Shown here: piece after piece, positions 45,619 to 54,957 of the stretch | Numbering within the stretch: the first letter of the stretch is position 1 | Layout: every line of letters begins with the position of its first letter | Source of the DNA: JAGTVG01 sp964389805 | GTDB taxonomy: Bacteria > Bacteroidota > Bacteroidia > Cytophagales > Cyclobacteriaceae | Assembly (NCBI GenBank): GCA_964389805.1 | Contig: CAYMFU010000117.1 | Coordinates: 50,553-114,552, forward strand | Length of the DNA: 64,000 nt | Direction of reading: 5' to 3' | Notes under the pieces: generated by a model | The model's input: only the letters and a program-made list of their open reading frames with translations | Told to the model about the DNA's origin: nothing | The model's database searches: none | Program-made: the position numbers and the translations under genes

Positions 45619-46263
45619 TCAGCGGAGGTCAATTTCAGTAATGCCTGGATATTTTGAAGAATCAAAGACAAATTCTTCATCCTTCGCGTTATAACTATCA
45701 TTGAACTTTGTAATGGAATAAAGATATGTATTCCCTGTTTTGTCAAATAATTTCCATCTGAAAAGGGAATTATCATTCTTTTGAATCCAAAGTCTAACTT
45801 TAAAAAATGGTTTTTCCTGGTCATCAGGGATTAAATCGATCACATTATATACCGTATTCGAAACCTTTTCCTCTTCAAGGTATAAATATTTATATCCTTT
45901 CTTGTATGCCAAAAATATATTGGAAGGAGTCATTTCTTCATCTTCCGGAAAATAATAATCAATATTTACTTCATTAACATCTTTTAGATAAGTCCACATA
46001 GTCTCCCCATCGTTATAGACTTCCTGTTCGCCCAGGTCCAGTTTGAATTTATCGCCTTTAATAATTATATCCCCTGAAAATTCCTCATGGATATTTTCCA
46101 TTTCATTTTCAAGAGTATATGTAAAGCTGGCATAAAACGATGCCATATTTTTATACTTTTCGCTCATGGCATCAAGTATATCTAAAGCCTTCTGGTCATA
46201 TTGTCCATATGACAGGCTGAAAATGCCTAGAAAGCCAATAATGATCAATAATTTCTTCTTCAT
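45619..46263 (-). CDS. LolA-like periplasmic lipoprotein carrier
   Basis: A 214-residue exported protein: signal peptide MKKKLLIIIGFLGIFSLSYG and a LolA/LolB-like open beta-barrel. Typical stretches are ASFTYTLENEMENI, GDIIIKGDKFKLDLG, NDGETMWTYLKDVNEVNI and KFNDSY. LolA carries lipoproteins from the inner to the outer membrane. Bacteroidota often place such a gene right after ftsK, as here (9 bases). Confidence 0.85.
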   Translation of the reverse strand: MKKKLLIIIGFLGIFSLSYGQYDQKALDILDAMSEKYKNMASFYASFTYTLENEMENIHEEFSGDIIIKGDKFKLDLGEQEVYNDGETMWTYLKDVNEVNIDYYFPEDEEMTPSNIFLAYKKGYKYLYLEEEKVSNTVYNVIDLIPDDQEKPFFKVRLWIQKNDNSLFRWKLFDKTGNTYLYSITKFNDSYNAKDEEFVFDSSKYPGITEIDLR

Positions 46264-46272
46264 TATATTTAT

Positions 46273-48729
46273 CTAATTATTATTCTCATCTAAATCCCGC
46301 AATTTTTGTTCCAAAGCATATTCATCAGAAACCAATACTTCGCGGGCTTTGGATCCTTCAAAGGGTCCTACGATACCAGCTGCTTCCAATTGATCAATCA
46401 ATCTGCCTGCCCGATTGTATCCTAATTTTAATTTTCTTTGAATCAGTGATGTGCTACCTTGCTGATGTAAAACGATCAGGCGCGCGGCATCTTCAAACAA
46501 TGCATCTCTGTCAGAAAGGTCAACATCACCTATCTCTCCACTTTCATCACCTACGTATTCAGGCAGCAGATAGGCCGAAGGATATCCCCTTTGAGATCCA
46601 ACATAATTGCAGATTCTTTCAACTTCATTGGTATCAATAAAAGGACTCTGTAGCCTAAGAATATCTGAATTAATAGACAACAACATATCACCCATTCCAA
46701 CCAGTTGATCAGCACCACCAGTATCCAGAATTATTCTGGAATCCATCTTAGAAACCACTTTATAAGATATTCTGGCAGGAAAATTCACTTTTATAGTACC
46801 TGTAATCACTTTTACATCAGGTCGTTGGGTTGCCAGAACAAGATGTATTCCTATTGCCCTTGCCAATTGAGCCAGCCTGGCGATAGGCGTTTCTATTTCT
46901 TTACCGGCAGTCATCATCAAATCGGCCAATTCATCAACTACAACAACAATATAAGGTAAATATCGATGACCATTTTGAGGATTTAACTTTCGCTTGACAA
47001 ATTTCTCATTATACTCTTTCAAGTTTCGGCATTCGGCTTCCTTTAAGAGGTTATACCTGGTATCCATTTCAATGCATAGTGCATTCATGGTGTACACTAC
47101 CTGCTTTGTATCGGTAATGATAGCCTCTTCACTTCCAGGTAATTCTGCCAGGAAATGCCTTTCTAATTTATTGTATAAGGTTAATTCAACTTTTTTCGGA
47201 TCGACCAGAATGAATTTTAACTGTGACGGATGTTTTTTATAAATCAAAGAGGTTAAAATAACATTCACTCCCACTGATTTTCCCTGTCCGGTGGCCCCGG
47301 CAATAAGTAAATGAGGCATTCTGGTCAGATCGGCTAAATATACTTCGTTGGATATGGTTCTTCCTAATACAATTGGCAAATCATAATCCGTATTCTGGAA
47401 TTTTTCTGTGGCAAGTACATTTTTAGTCGTAACAAGGGTTTTATTCTTATTTGGAACTTCAATACCAATTGTTCCTTTGCCAGGTATAGGCGCAATGATC
47501 CTTATTCCAAGCGCAGAAAGACTGAGTGCAATATCATCTTCAAGATTTTTAATTTTGGAGATCTTTACGCCAGCGTCAGGCACAATTTCATACAGAGTTA
47601 CTGTAGGCCCAATAGTCGCTTTTATGCTGGAGATACCAATTTTAAAATTTATGAGTGTCTCTACGATTTTATCTTTGTTCTGTTCAAGCTCCTCTTTGGT
47701 CACTTGTCCTCCCCGCACATCATAATCATTCAAAAGGTCCAGAGTAGGGTATTGATACGTACCCAGGTCAAGGGTAGGATCATAATTCTCCAGCTTATCA
47801 ATTGTCCTTTCCTTTGTCTTCTGCTCTTCAACAATCAATTGCACGTCTGATTCTGCTCGTTCAGAATTTTCAGGAGTGATGAGGGGCTCCTTTGCCTCGG
47901 CATATTCATCAGATAAAGTTAATGTCAGGTCTTTTTCATTATCAATATCCAAAGGTCCTAATTCAACTTCATCCTCCTCTTTTTTATAAGGAAGATCATC
48001 CTGCTGATTCTCTTCTTGGGGAAATAAATCTTCAGCTGGCTCATTTTTAATAACCTCAACTGGCTTATTATCTTCTTCAGCCTTCCAGAACTTTGTACTT
48101 AACCTTCCGAAACTGATCAATTCAGTAATATTAAAAAAGTAGATAATAAATACCAGTATTGATAAAATGAGGAACAAATAAGTTCCCCAACCGATCAAAG
48201 CATGAAAAAGAAGCGCTAATTCATGCCCAAAACCTCCACTCAGAATATCCGAACCTTCAAATGAATCTGATTTTATCGCAGTATATCCAAATAGCAAGCA
48301 TAGCCAGAAAGTAAAAAAAGCTACAAATTTAAAGGATTTATAAGTTGGAAGAAGGTCTATCCTTGATACAAGCTTAAATCCAAAAATAAATAACAATGGT
48401 GGAATGAAAAATGCAGATATTCCAAACCATACAAATATAAAATAGTGTGCAGCAACTGCGCCAACAACACCTAGCCAGTTTTCCGCTTCAAGCCCTGAAT
48501 TTTTCAATCCTGTGGTCATCAGCGCTTCTACCACACTTTGATCCGCCTTTCCGGTAAACAGAAATGAAATAAAGGCGGTCAGAAGGAATACAGCGGCGGC
48601 GAAAAGAAAAAATCCAAGTGACAGATGGAATTTCCTGTCTTTAAAAAAACCAAAACCAAATTTGAATTTTCTCTCCCTGGTTTTATTTTTTCTTGGTGAA
48701 TTTGATTTATAGGTATTTTTAGCTGCCAT
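46273..48729 (-). CDS. ftsK: DNA translocase FtsK
   Basis: An 818-residue cell-division translocase that pumps chromosome ends through the septum and helps resolve dimers. Four N-terminal transmembrane helices lie within residues 35-210, followed by an acidic linker to about residue 330. The motor has Walker A GATGQGKS at residues 478-485, VVVVDELADLMM as Walker B and ATQRPDVKVITG. The C-terminal winged helix (SLIQRKLKLGYNRAGRLIDQ) reads oriented sequences. xerD, its recombinase partner, lies two genes upstream on the same strand. Confidence 0.96.
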   Translation of the reverse strand: MAAKNTYKSNSPRKNKTRERKFKFGFGFFKDRKFHLSLGFFLFAAAVFLLTAFISFLFTGKADQSVVEALMTTGLKNSGLEAENWLGVVGAVAAHYFIFVWFGISAFFIPPLLFIFGFKLVSRIDLLPTYKSFKFVAFFTFWLCLLFGYTAIKSDSFEGSDILSGGFGHELALLFHALIGWGTYLFLILSILVFIIYFFNITELISFGRLSTKFWKAEEDNKPVEVIKNEPAEDLFPQEENQQDDLPYKKEEDEVELGPLDIDNEKDLTLTLSDEYAEAKEPLITPENSERAESDVQLIVEEQKTKERTIDKLENYDPTLDLGTYQYPTLDLLNDYDVRGGQVTKEELEQNKDKIVETLINFKIGISSIKATIGPTVTLYEIVPDAGVKISKIKNLEDDIALSLSALGIRIIAPIPGKGTIGIEVPNKNKTLVTTKNVLATEKFQNTDYDLPIVLGRTISNEVYLADLTRMPHLLIAGATGQGKSVGVNVILTSLIYKKHPSQLKFILVDPKKVELTLYNKLERHFLAELPGSEEAIITDTKQVVYTMNALCIEMDTRYNLLKEAECRNLKEYNEKFVKRKLNPQNGHRYLPYIVVVVDELADLMMTAGKEIETPIARLAQLARAIGIHLVLATQRPDVKVITGTIKVNFPARISYKVVSKMDSRIILDTGGADQLVGMGDMLLSINSDILRLQSPFIDTNEVERICNYVGSQRGYPSAYLLPEYVGDESGEIGDVDLSDRDALFEDAARLIVLHQQGSTSLIQRKLKLGYNRAGRLIDQLEAAGIVGPFEGSKAREVLVSDEYALEQKLRDLDENNN

Positions 48730-48779
48730 TTAGTTCACAAAACTACAAAATAATTAAAACTAAAAAATGATAAACAAAT

Positions 48780-49820
48780 CTAATCGAAATTCCTGTTTAC
48801 TAGTGCTTTATTAATGTTTTTAATAAGCGCAGGCCCTTCATAAATAAATCCAGTATATACTTGTACAAGAGTGGCACCTGCTTCCATTTTCTCTATGGCA
48901 TCTCTTTCATTCATAATACCACCTACACCTATAATTGGAATATCCTTATTAAGCTTCTTTCTTAAGAACCGGATTATTTCTGTTGACTTCTCGCGCAATG
49001 GTTGACCACTCAAACCCCCATTGTCGATTTTTTTTATCTTCTCATGTTCTGTTTTCAAGCCTTCCCTGGAAATAGTCGTATTGGTGGCGACGATTCCATC
49101 AAGTCCCAGACTATTGACAATGTTCACTATATCAATAAGTTGATTTTCTGACAGATCAGGTGCAATCTTTAACAAGAGTGGCTTTCTATCAGGTCTTTTA
49201 TTTATTTCGTCCTGAAGTGTTTTAAGTAATGCCTGAAGAGGCTCCTTTGATTGCAATTCTCGCAGGTCTGGCGTATTGGGCGAACTGATATTTACCACAA
49301 AATAATCGACATAATCGTATAATGCATTCAAACAATACAGATAATCGTTTGACGCCTGATCATTTGGTGTTGTTTTATTCTTCCCGATATTCCCTCCAAC
49401 TATGATCCTGGATTTTCTAGTTTTCAATTTATGAATAGCTTTATCTGTCCCTTTATTATTAAAGCCCATGCGATTGATTAAAGCCTGGTCATCAATTAAT
49501 CGAAACAGTCTTGGCTTTGGATTTCCAGGCTGGGCCCTGGGTGTCAAGGTTCCAATCTCAATAAAACCAAAACCGAAATCATCAAATATATCTATTAAAT
49601 TAGCATCCTTATCAAATCCAGCTGCCAGGCCTACAGGATTTTTAAATTCAATTCCAAATACATTCCGTGTGAGGGAATGGTGGTTATAGCTAAAAAAGAT
49701 ATACCTGAGCAATTTTGTTAGCCCAATAAAATAAAAGAACTTTAGGGTTTTTACTATAATTGAATGAACTCTTTCAGGGGGGATAAGAAAAAGAATTGGC
49801 CGGATTAAAGTTTTATACAC
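48780..49820 (-). CDS. pyrD: Dihydroorotate dehydrogenase (quinone), class 2
   Basis: A 346-residue FMN enzyme that oxidises dihydroorotate using the quinone pool. The N-terminal helix region (MYKTLIRPILFLIPPERVH) for membrane association is present, which marks class 2. Other motifs are NPVGLAAGFDKDA, EIGTLTPRAQPGNPKPR, NISSPNTPDLRELQ with the class 2 catalytic Ser region, and IGVGGI. It lies 50 bases before ftsK on the same strand. Confidence 0.95.
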   Translation of the reverse strand: MYKTLIRPILFLIPPERVHSIIVKTLKFFYFIGLTKLLRYIFFSYNHHSLTRNVFGIEFKNPVGLAAGFDKDANLIDIFDDFGFGFIEIGTLTPRAQPGNPKPRLFRLIDDQALINRMGFNNKGTDKAIHKLKTRKSRIIVGGNIGKNKTTPNDQASNDYLYCLNALYDYVDYFVVNISSPNTPDLRELQSKEPLQALLKTLQDEINKRPDRKPLLLKIAPDLSENQLIDIVNIVNSLGLDGIVATNTTISREGLKTEHEKIKKIDNGGLSGQPLREKSTEIIRFLRKKLNKDIPIIGVGGIMNERDAIEKMEAGATLVQVYTGFIYEGPALIKNINKALVNRNFD

Positions 49821-49879
49821 AACAATCTTTTTTAAAATTTAAATAACGCATACAAAATAATACCCTGCATTTCATAATA

Positions 49880-50779
49880 TTAACTTCTTGGGTGAAATTC
49901 TTTAATTACTTGCTTTAAATAATCCCTGTCAAGATGTGTATATATTTCTGTTGTGGTTATTGATTCGTGGCCAAGCATATCCTGAACAGCTCTTAAATCG
50001 GCTCCTCCTTCAATCAAATGTGTTGCAAATGAATGACGGAAAGTATGGGGACTTATGTTTTTTTTCAATCCTGTAGTTTTGGCGAGTGATTTTATAATGG
50101 TAAATATCATAACCCTGCTTAGCTTTTGCCCCCTTCGATTTAAAAAAAGCGTATTTTCATGACCAGGCTTTATGTCTAGATGAATCCTGATTTCCTGAGT
50201 ATAAATTTTTACATATTTCAAGGCTTCCCTTCCAATTGGAACCAGCCTTTCCTTATTCCCCTTTCCGATTATCCTTAAAAATCCTATATCAAAGTAAACA
50301 TTGTTCAGTTTTAAATCGACCAATTCAGAAACCCTTAGGCCGGAACTGTATAAAGTTTCCAGCATTGCCCGATTCCTCATTCCTTCATCAGTTGACAGGT
50401 CAATGGCAGCAAAAAGTTCCTCTATTTCCTGGTAACTTAATATATCTGGCAGTTTTCTGCCCAGTTTTGGCCCTTCGATCAACTGGGTTGGATCATGGAT
50501 CATGATATCTTCATACACCAGGTACTTATAAAATGCCTTCAAGCCAGACAAGATACGAGCCTGTGAATAAGCGGTCATACCTAATCCATTAATATATTCC
50601 AGGAAATCCTGCAAATGCTTACCCGTAATTTCAATTGGCGATATATTAATATTGGAGATTTCTATAAACTGTTTTAGCTTTACTACGTCATGCAGATAGG
50701 CATCGATCGAATTTTCAGCAAGAGATCGTTCGAGCTTCATGTAATTTTGAAATTGTTTAATGTAGAAATCCCAACTCAT
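49880..50779 (-). CDS. xerD: Site-specific tyrosine recombinase XerD
   Basis: A 299-residue recombinase for chromosome dimer resolution. The frame opens at 50839, but that start would overlap the divergent aroQ gene; the ATG at 50779 (MSWDFYIKQFQNYMKLERS) matches the family. The N-terminal SAM-like DNA-binding domain spans residues 1-105. Catalytic residues are Arg149 (SGLRVSEL), Lys173, His245 and Arg248 (HTFRHSFATH), His271 and Tyr280 (TEIYTHL). Only 25 bases separate it from the divergent aroQ start. Confidence 0.93.
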   Translation of the reverse strand: MSWDFYIKQFQNYMKLERSLAENSIDAYLHDVVKLKQFIEISNINISPIEITGKHLQDFLEYINGLGMTAYSQARILSGLKAFYKYLVYEDIMIHDPTQLIEGPKLGRKLPDILSYQEIEELFAAIDLSTDEGMRNRAMLETLYSSGLRVSELVDLKLNNVYFDIGFLRIIGKGNKERLVPIGREALKYVKIYTQEIRIHLDIKPGHENTLFLNRRGQKLSRVMIFTIIKSLAKTTGLKKNISPHTFRHSFATHLIEGGADLRAVQDMLGHESITTTEIYTHLDRDYLKQVIKEFHPRS

Positions 50780-50804
50780 ATAATACTCTAAAATAAGCAT
50801 CAGG

Positions 50805-51230
50805 ATGAATATTATCATAATAAACGGGCCAAATCTCAACCTTCTTGGAAAACGAGAGAAAGAAATATATGGTAATGAGAAATTTGAAACCTTCCTTAGT
50901 AACCTGAAAAGTGAGTTTAATGGAATTGATATTGCTTATTTTCAATCTAATGTAGAGGGTGAACTGATCAATAAGATCCATGAAACAGGATTCAATTATG
51001 ATGGCATTATATTAAATGCCGGTGCTTATACACATACTTCTGTAGCCATAAGGGATGCAATAGCTGCTGTCACGACCGAAGTGATTGAAGTACACCTGTC
51101 CAATGTATATGCCCGTGAATCCTTCCGTCATGAAAGCCTGATCGCACCTAAATGTATTGGATCGATCTCAGGATTGGGAATGGAAAGCTACAGGTTGGCT
51201 TTATTATACTTTTCAGGTAAAAATTCATAA
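50805..51230 (+). CDS. aroQ: 3-dehydroquinate dehydratase, type II
   Basis: A 141-residue dodecameric enzyme of the shikimate pathway. The start MNIIIINGPNLNLLGKRE and the flexible loop with catalytic Tyr22 (EIYG) are typical. NAGAYTHTSVAIRDA carries the substrate-site Asn and Glu/Asp residues, and EVHLSNVYARESFRHES carries the catalytic His region. It makes precursors for aromatic amino acids and menaquinone. It opens a rightward run with marC, rnhA and trmN6-like genes. Confidence 0.96.
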   Translation: MNIIIINGPNLNLLGKREKEIYGNEKFETFLSNLKSEFNGIDIAYFQSNVEGELINKIHETGFNYDGIILNAGAYTHTSVAIRDAIAAVTTEVIEVHLSNVYARESFRHESLIAPKCIGSISGLGMESYRLALLYFSGKNS

Positions 51231-51261
51231 TTGATCCATCTGTTATAAAAAAATTTAATTT

Positions 51262-51269
51262 TAGCTTTG
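51262..51269 (+). promoter_or_regulatory. Possible -7 box just before marC
   Basis: TAGCTTTG matches TAnnTTTG and ends 8 bases before the marC ATG, so a transcript from it would be leaderless or nearly so. No -33 element at normal spacing is visible; the nearest TTG is 28 bases upstream. Confidence 0.3.
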
Positions 51270-51277
51270 CCGGAATT

Positions 51278-51850
51278 ATGATTAACTTCAAGGAAACCGC
51301 ATCAGTCACGATCATTCTGTTTTCAATAATCGATATTATTGGATCGATCCCTGTTATTATCGATTTAAAACAAAAAACAGGGACCATTCAGTCAGGGAAA
51401 GCAACCATTGTGGCTGGAATTATTATGATTGCCTTTCTGTTTCTGGGCGAATCCATCCTTCGTCTTTTTGGAATTGATGTGCAATCTTTTGCCATCGCCG
51501 GTGCGATAATTATATTGTTGATCGGTTTTGAGATGATCCTTGGAATAACCCTATTTAAACACGAACAGAGCGATCCAAGCACTACTTCAATTGTTCCCAT
51601 AGCATTCCCTCTGATTGCCGGGGCCGGGACTATGACTACAATCGTTTCCCTGAGGGCAGAATTTGAGGTTATTAACATTCTTCTGGGGATAGCTATTAAT
51701 CTAGTCCTGGTATATCTGGTATTAAAATCCTGTGTTTGGCTGGAGAATAAAATTGGACGCGGGGGATTTATAATTATTAGAAAAGTCATGGGTATCATAC
51801 TTATCGCGATCGCTATCAAATTAATTAAAACCAATCTGATACTGCCATGA
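51278..51850 (+). CDS. MarC family integral membrane protein
   Basis: A 190-residue protein with six hydrophobic helices and the MarC/YhgN features SIIDIIGSIPVIIDL near the start, IVPIAFPLIAGAGTMTTI in the middle and KIGRGG near the end. The family's transport role is not settled (it is not a multidrug pump despite the name). Its stop overlaps the rnhA start in ATGA. Confidence 0.88.
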   Translation: MINFKETASVTIILFSIIDIIGSIPVIIDLKQKTGTIQSGKATIVAGIIMIAFLFLGESILRLFGIDVQSFAIAGAIIILLIGFEMILGITLFKHEQSDPSTTSIVPIAFPLIAGAGTMTTIVSLRAEFEVINILLGIAINLVLVYLVLKSCVWLENKIGRGGFIIIRKVMGIILIAIAIKLIKTNLILP

Positions 51851-52302
51851 TCACGATATACACTGATGGCGCAGCAAAAGGCAATCCAGGTCCTGGAGGG
51901 TATGGAGTTGTTTTAAAATTTCAAGGTCACCGTAAAGAATTATCCCAGGGATATAAATTAACAACAAATAATCGAATGGAATTACTGGCTGTAATTACAG
52001 GATTGGAAGCGATCAAGAAGGGTGGTTGGGATGTGTTAATATATTCTGATTCGAAATATGTAGTGGATGCAGTAGAAAAGGGATGGTTATGGCAGTGGGA
52101 AAAAAAGGGATTTAAAAAGAAAAAGAATATTGACCTGTGGAAACGGTTTATCCCTTTATACAAAAAAAATAAGGTGAAGTTTAAATGGTTAAAAGGTCAT
52201 GCCGGCAATCCTGAAAATGAAAGATGCGATTATCTTGCGGTGAAAAGTGCTGAGCAGTCAAAATTGCTGGATGACCATGGTTATCTATCTGAAAATCCCT
52301 GA
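51847..52302 (+). CDS. rnhA: Ribonuclease HI
   Basis: A 151-residue RNase H that cuts RNA in RNA-DNA hybrids. All four metal-binding acids are visible: Asp7 (YTDGAAKGNPGPGGYG), Glu45 (NRMELLAV), Asp68 (YSDSKYV) and Asp131 (ERCDYLA). The basic handle WQWEKKGFKKKKN is present, as in E. coli RnhA. It overlaps marC by 4 bases and is followed 2 bases later by the methyltransferase gene. Confidence 0.96.
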   Translation: MITIYTDGAAKGNPGPGGYGVVLKFQGHRKELSQGYKLTTNNRMELLAVITGLEAIKKGGWDVLIYSDSKYVVDAVEKGWLWQWEKKGFKKKKNIDLWKRFIPLYKKNKVKFKWLKGHAGNPENERCDYLAVKSAEQSKLLDDHGYLSENP

Positions 52303-52304
52303 AT

Positions 52305-53018
52305 GTGTCTAACACTTATTTTGAATTTAAACAATTTAAAATTTACCAGGATAAATCCGCATTCAAAGTTACAACCGACGCTTGCATCCTGGGGGCTTAT
52401 GCTGACACCTCAAATCCTGATTCAATTTGTGATATAGGAACTGGTACAGGAGTTCTTGCCCTGATGCTTGCACAAAAATTTCCAGGTGCACGAATTGATG
52501 CTGTTGAAATTGACAATTTATCAGCCTTACAGGCTAGAGAAAATGCTCATTCAAGTCCCTGGGCTGGAAGGATCTCAGTTTTCAACGGAAGTATCCAAGA
52601 TTTCTCAATAACTAACAAAAGAAAATATAATCTGATTGTTTGCAACCCTCCCTATTATGAAGACTATCTCAAGTCAAAGGATTATCGAAATAACCTTACA
52701 AAGCACAACTTCAAGATCTCAATAAAAGAGCTTGCTGTTTCAATAAATGATCTGCTAATGGAAAATGGCCTGTTTTATACAATTATGCCCCCTTTTTCCT
52801 TTAACAAACTAAAGACAGAGCTTGAGGTGTACGATATAGGGTTATTTGATAGACTGGATATTTACTCAAAATTGAACAAACCACTATACCGAAATATAGG
52901 TGGATTTAGCAGGGGGACTGATTACATAACCAAGAGTACTATATTTATCTCAAATGAAAACGGAGATTATTCTAAGAGTTTAAAGAAGCTTCTTAAAGAT
53001 TATTATCTGGCATTTTGA
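52305..53018 (+). CDS. trmN6: tRNA1(Val) adenine-37 N6-methyltransferase-like protein
   Basis: A 237-residue SAM methyltransferase. SAM binding is DIGTGTGVLALMLA (residues 44-57), and the catalytic NPPYYEDYLKS motif marks an N6-adenine type enzyme. It begins with GTG at 52305 (MSNTYFEFKQF), a start that fits the family; an ATG two bases earlier is out of frame. The length matches YfiC/TrmN6. Its last 26 bases overlap the end of the convergent saccharopine dehydrogenase-like gene. Confidence 0.87.
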   Translation: MSNTYFEFKQFKIYQDKSAFKVTTDACILGAYADTSNPDSICDIGTGTGVLALMLAQKFPGARIDAVEIDNLSALQARENAHSSPWAGRISVFNGSIQDFSITNKRKYNLIVCNPPYYEDYLKSKDYRNNLTKHNFKISIKELAVSINDLLMENGLFYTIMPPFSFNKLKTELEVYDIGLFDRLDIYSKLNKPLYRNIGGFSRGTDYITKSTIFISNENGDYSKSLKKLLKDYYLAF

Positions 53019-54351
53019 TTTCTCTTGGTTTTTCCTCTTGTACTTCGATGCCAGAAGCTTTTAACTCTTCCAGGACAGGCCTGTATATTTCCTCCTTTAT
53101 AGGTATCTGAATCCCTTTTAACATTATCCGGTTTTCCAGGATCAACTTTGCTGCTATTCCTACAGGCAGTCCAACGGTCTTTGCCATCCCAGTTGTATTA
53201 ACATCTTCTCCCGTTGCAATCATATATGCATTAATCACCTTTAATTTATCATCTTCAAAAAATTCAAATTTATGCCACATTACGACCATATCAAGGTCAG
53301 TTTTATTCAAATTCCACTTCTTCTTAAGAATATGCTCAAATATCTGGGCTGGTGAGCCCTCGGATAAACCCACTGGTTCATCATCAAACATCCCCAGCCA
53401 CCTCATTTTAAACATTTCCGGAGAATTGAAAGGCAGATTAATATAATGTGCAAGTTTCAGCTCAACCGAATCATAAGGATTATAGGATAAAAATGAATTT
53501 ATAAAATCTTTATGGGTCATTGTTTGAACATTATCCATCAGATAATCATCAGCCGTAGCGCCCAATTGAACAAATATATCCCAGGCCCTGCAAAATCCTG
53601 GTCTCCTGAAGGTTCCTCGATAAAGAGTTTTTATCCCTTCCAATCCATACAAATTCATATATTTCAATGAATCCCGGTTGGCATATCCCTCAAAATATCC
53701 ATGGCCAGGTATGTGGACCATTTCGGTTCTTCTGAAAACTTTATGATACGGTATATATTTGTACTTGCCTTCCTGCAAGAACTTTACACCGCCTTTCCCC
53801 GCCAACACCACGTTTTTGGGATTCCAGGTAAATTTATATTGCCACGGATTTTCATCCGGATTTGGAGCAAGCAACCCACCCGTAAACGTTTCAAAACTTC
53901 GTAATGTATTTCCGGAATTTCTTATTTTATCAATAACAGACATTGCTGACATGTGATCAATTCCCGGATCAAGGCCACATTCGTTTAAAAATATAATCCC
54001 GGCTTTTTTTACTTCATTGTTAAGTTTATCAATTTCAGGAGTAACATAGGAAGCAGTAATCAGGTTCTTTTTGAGTCTGAGACAGCTTTGTGCTATGATA
54101 AGATGAAACCTCACGGGTAGCATTGAAATAACAATATCGGCCTGTTCAATTAATCGATCTCTTGCCTCATCATTCCGGATATCTAATTTGATGGCTTGCC
54201 CATTTGTATGCCCATTTACCTTTTGATCAATTAAATTGGCATTTTGATCGATAACCGTAATTCGATAGTTATTCTTTTCACTTTCCCCTAATAAGTAACC
54301 AATAAGTACATGTGAAGATCTTCCGGCTCCAAAAATTAGTATATTTTTCAT
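52993..54351 (-). CDS. Saccharopine dehydrogenase-like oxidoreductase
   Basis: A 452-residue enzyme with the NAD(P) loop MKNILIFGAGRSSHVLIGYL, ISMLPVRFH, TASYVTPE and NECGLDPGIDHMSAM, all typical of saccharopine reductase/lysine 6-dehydrogenase family members. The likely role is in lysine breakdown through saccharopine or a related amino acid, but no partner lysine-ketoglutarate reductase gene is nearby. The length is normal for the single-domain bacterial form. Its 3' end overlaps the convergent methyltransferase gene. Confidence 0.82.
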   Translation of the reverse strand: MKNILIFGAGRSSHVLIGYLLGESEKNNYRITVIDQNANLIDQKVNGHTNGQAIKLDIRNDEARDRLIEQADIVISMLPVRFHLIIAQSCLRLKKNLITASYVTPEIDKLNNEVKKAGIIFLNECGLDPGIDHMSAMSVIDKIRNSGNTLRSFETFTGGLLAPNPDENPWQYKFTWNPKNVVLAGKGGVKFLQEGKYKYIPYHKVFRRTEMVHIPGHGYFEGYANRDSLKYMNLYGLEGIKTLYRGTFRRPGFCRAWDIFVQLGATADDYLMDNVQTMTHKDFINSFLSYNPYDSVELKLAHYINLPFNSPEMFKMRWLGMFDDEPVGLSEGSPAQIFEHILKKKWNLNKTDLDMVVMWHKFEFFEDDKLKVINAYMIATGEDVNTTGMAKTVGLPVGIAAKLILENRIMLKGIQIPIKEEIYRPVLEELKASGIEVQEEKPREIKMPDNNL

Positions 54352-54437
54352 TACATTTTATTATATTAACAATATATGGGATTTGTATAATCCTTTCAAT
54401 AAAAACGAATAATTTTAAAATTCGAAATCTGATAGTC

Positions 54438-54926
54438 ATGAGCCAAAAAGAAAAAAGCATCACGATCTCCTATAAGGTGATTAAGACTATTGCAAAATTG
54501 CCGGAGATGGATAAGCAATTACTGGATATGGCCATTAGAGCTTCTGAAAAAGCATATGCCCCCTACTCGTCTTTTAAGGTGGGTACAGCCATCTTATTGG
54601 AAGGCGGAATTATTGTGACCGGCTCAAACCAGGAAAATGCAGCATATCCGTCCGGCCTTTGTGCTGAAAGGGTGGCTATTTTTTCCGCCTCCGCAGAATA
54701 TCCAAACAGGGTCATCGAGAAAATCGCTGTGGTTTCAAAGGATAAAAACGGACAACTGAGACCTGTAACACCATGTGGCGCCTGCAGACAGGTATTATAT
54801 GAATACGAGATCAAGCAGGACCAGCCCATTGGTATGATACTTGTAGATGAAAATCAGACATTAATGGAATTTAGCGATATCCAATCCCTGCTTCCTTTTG
54901 GCTTTGGAAAAGATCAAATGGTTTAA
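54438..54926 (+). CDS. cdd: Cytidine deaminase
   Basis: A 162-residue zinc enzyme that converts cytidine to uridine for salvage. The zinc site is CAERVAIF (Cys ligand and catalytic Glu) and PCGACRQ (two Cys ligands), as in tetrameric Cdd. A longer frame from 54312 encodes a hydrophobic stretch in the divergent promoter region; the ATG at 54438 (MSQKEKSITISYKVI) fits. About 25 residues precede the usual family start. The secreted-protein gene begins 31 bases after its stop. Confidence 0.93.
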   Translation: MSQKEKSITISYKVIKTIAKLPEMDKQLLDMAIRASEKAYAPYSSFKVGTAILLEGGIIVTGSNQENAAYPSGLCAERVAIFSASAEYPNRVIEKIAVVSKDKNGQLRPVTPCGACRQVLYEYEIKQDQPIGMILVDENQTLMEFSDIQSLLPFGFGKDQMV

Positions 54927-54957
54927 CGCTTTTCCGATTTACCGGGTAAAAGATATT

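Noticed and set aside
54312..54437. Upstream extension of the cytidine deaminase frame
   Set aside because: It encodes a hydrophobic stretch over the divergent promoter region that is unlike cytidine deaminase; the ATG at 54438 fits better.
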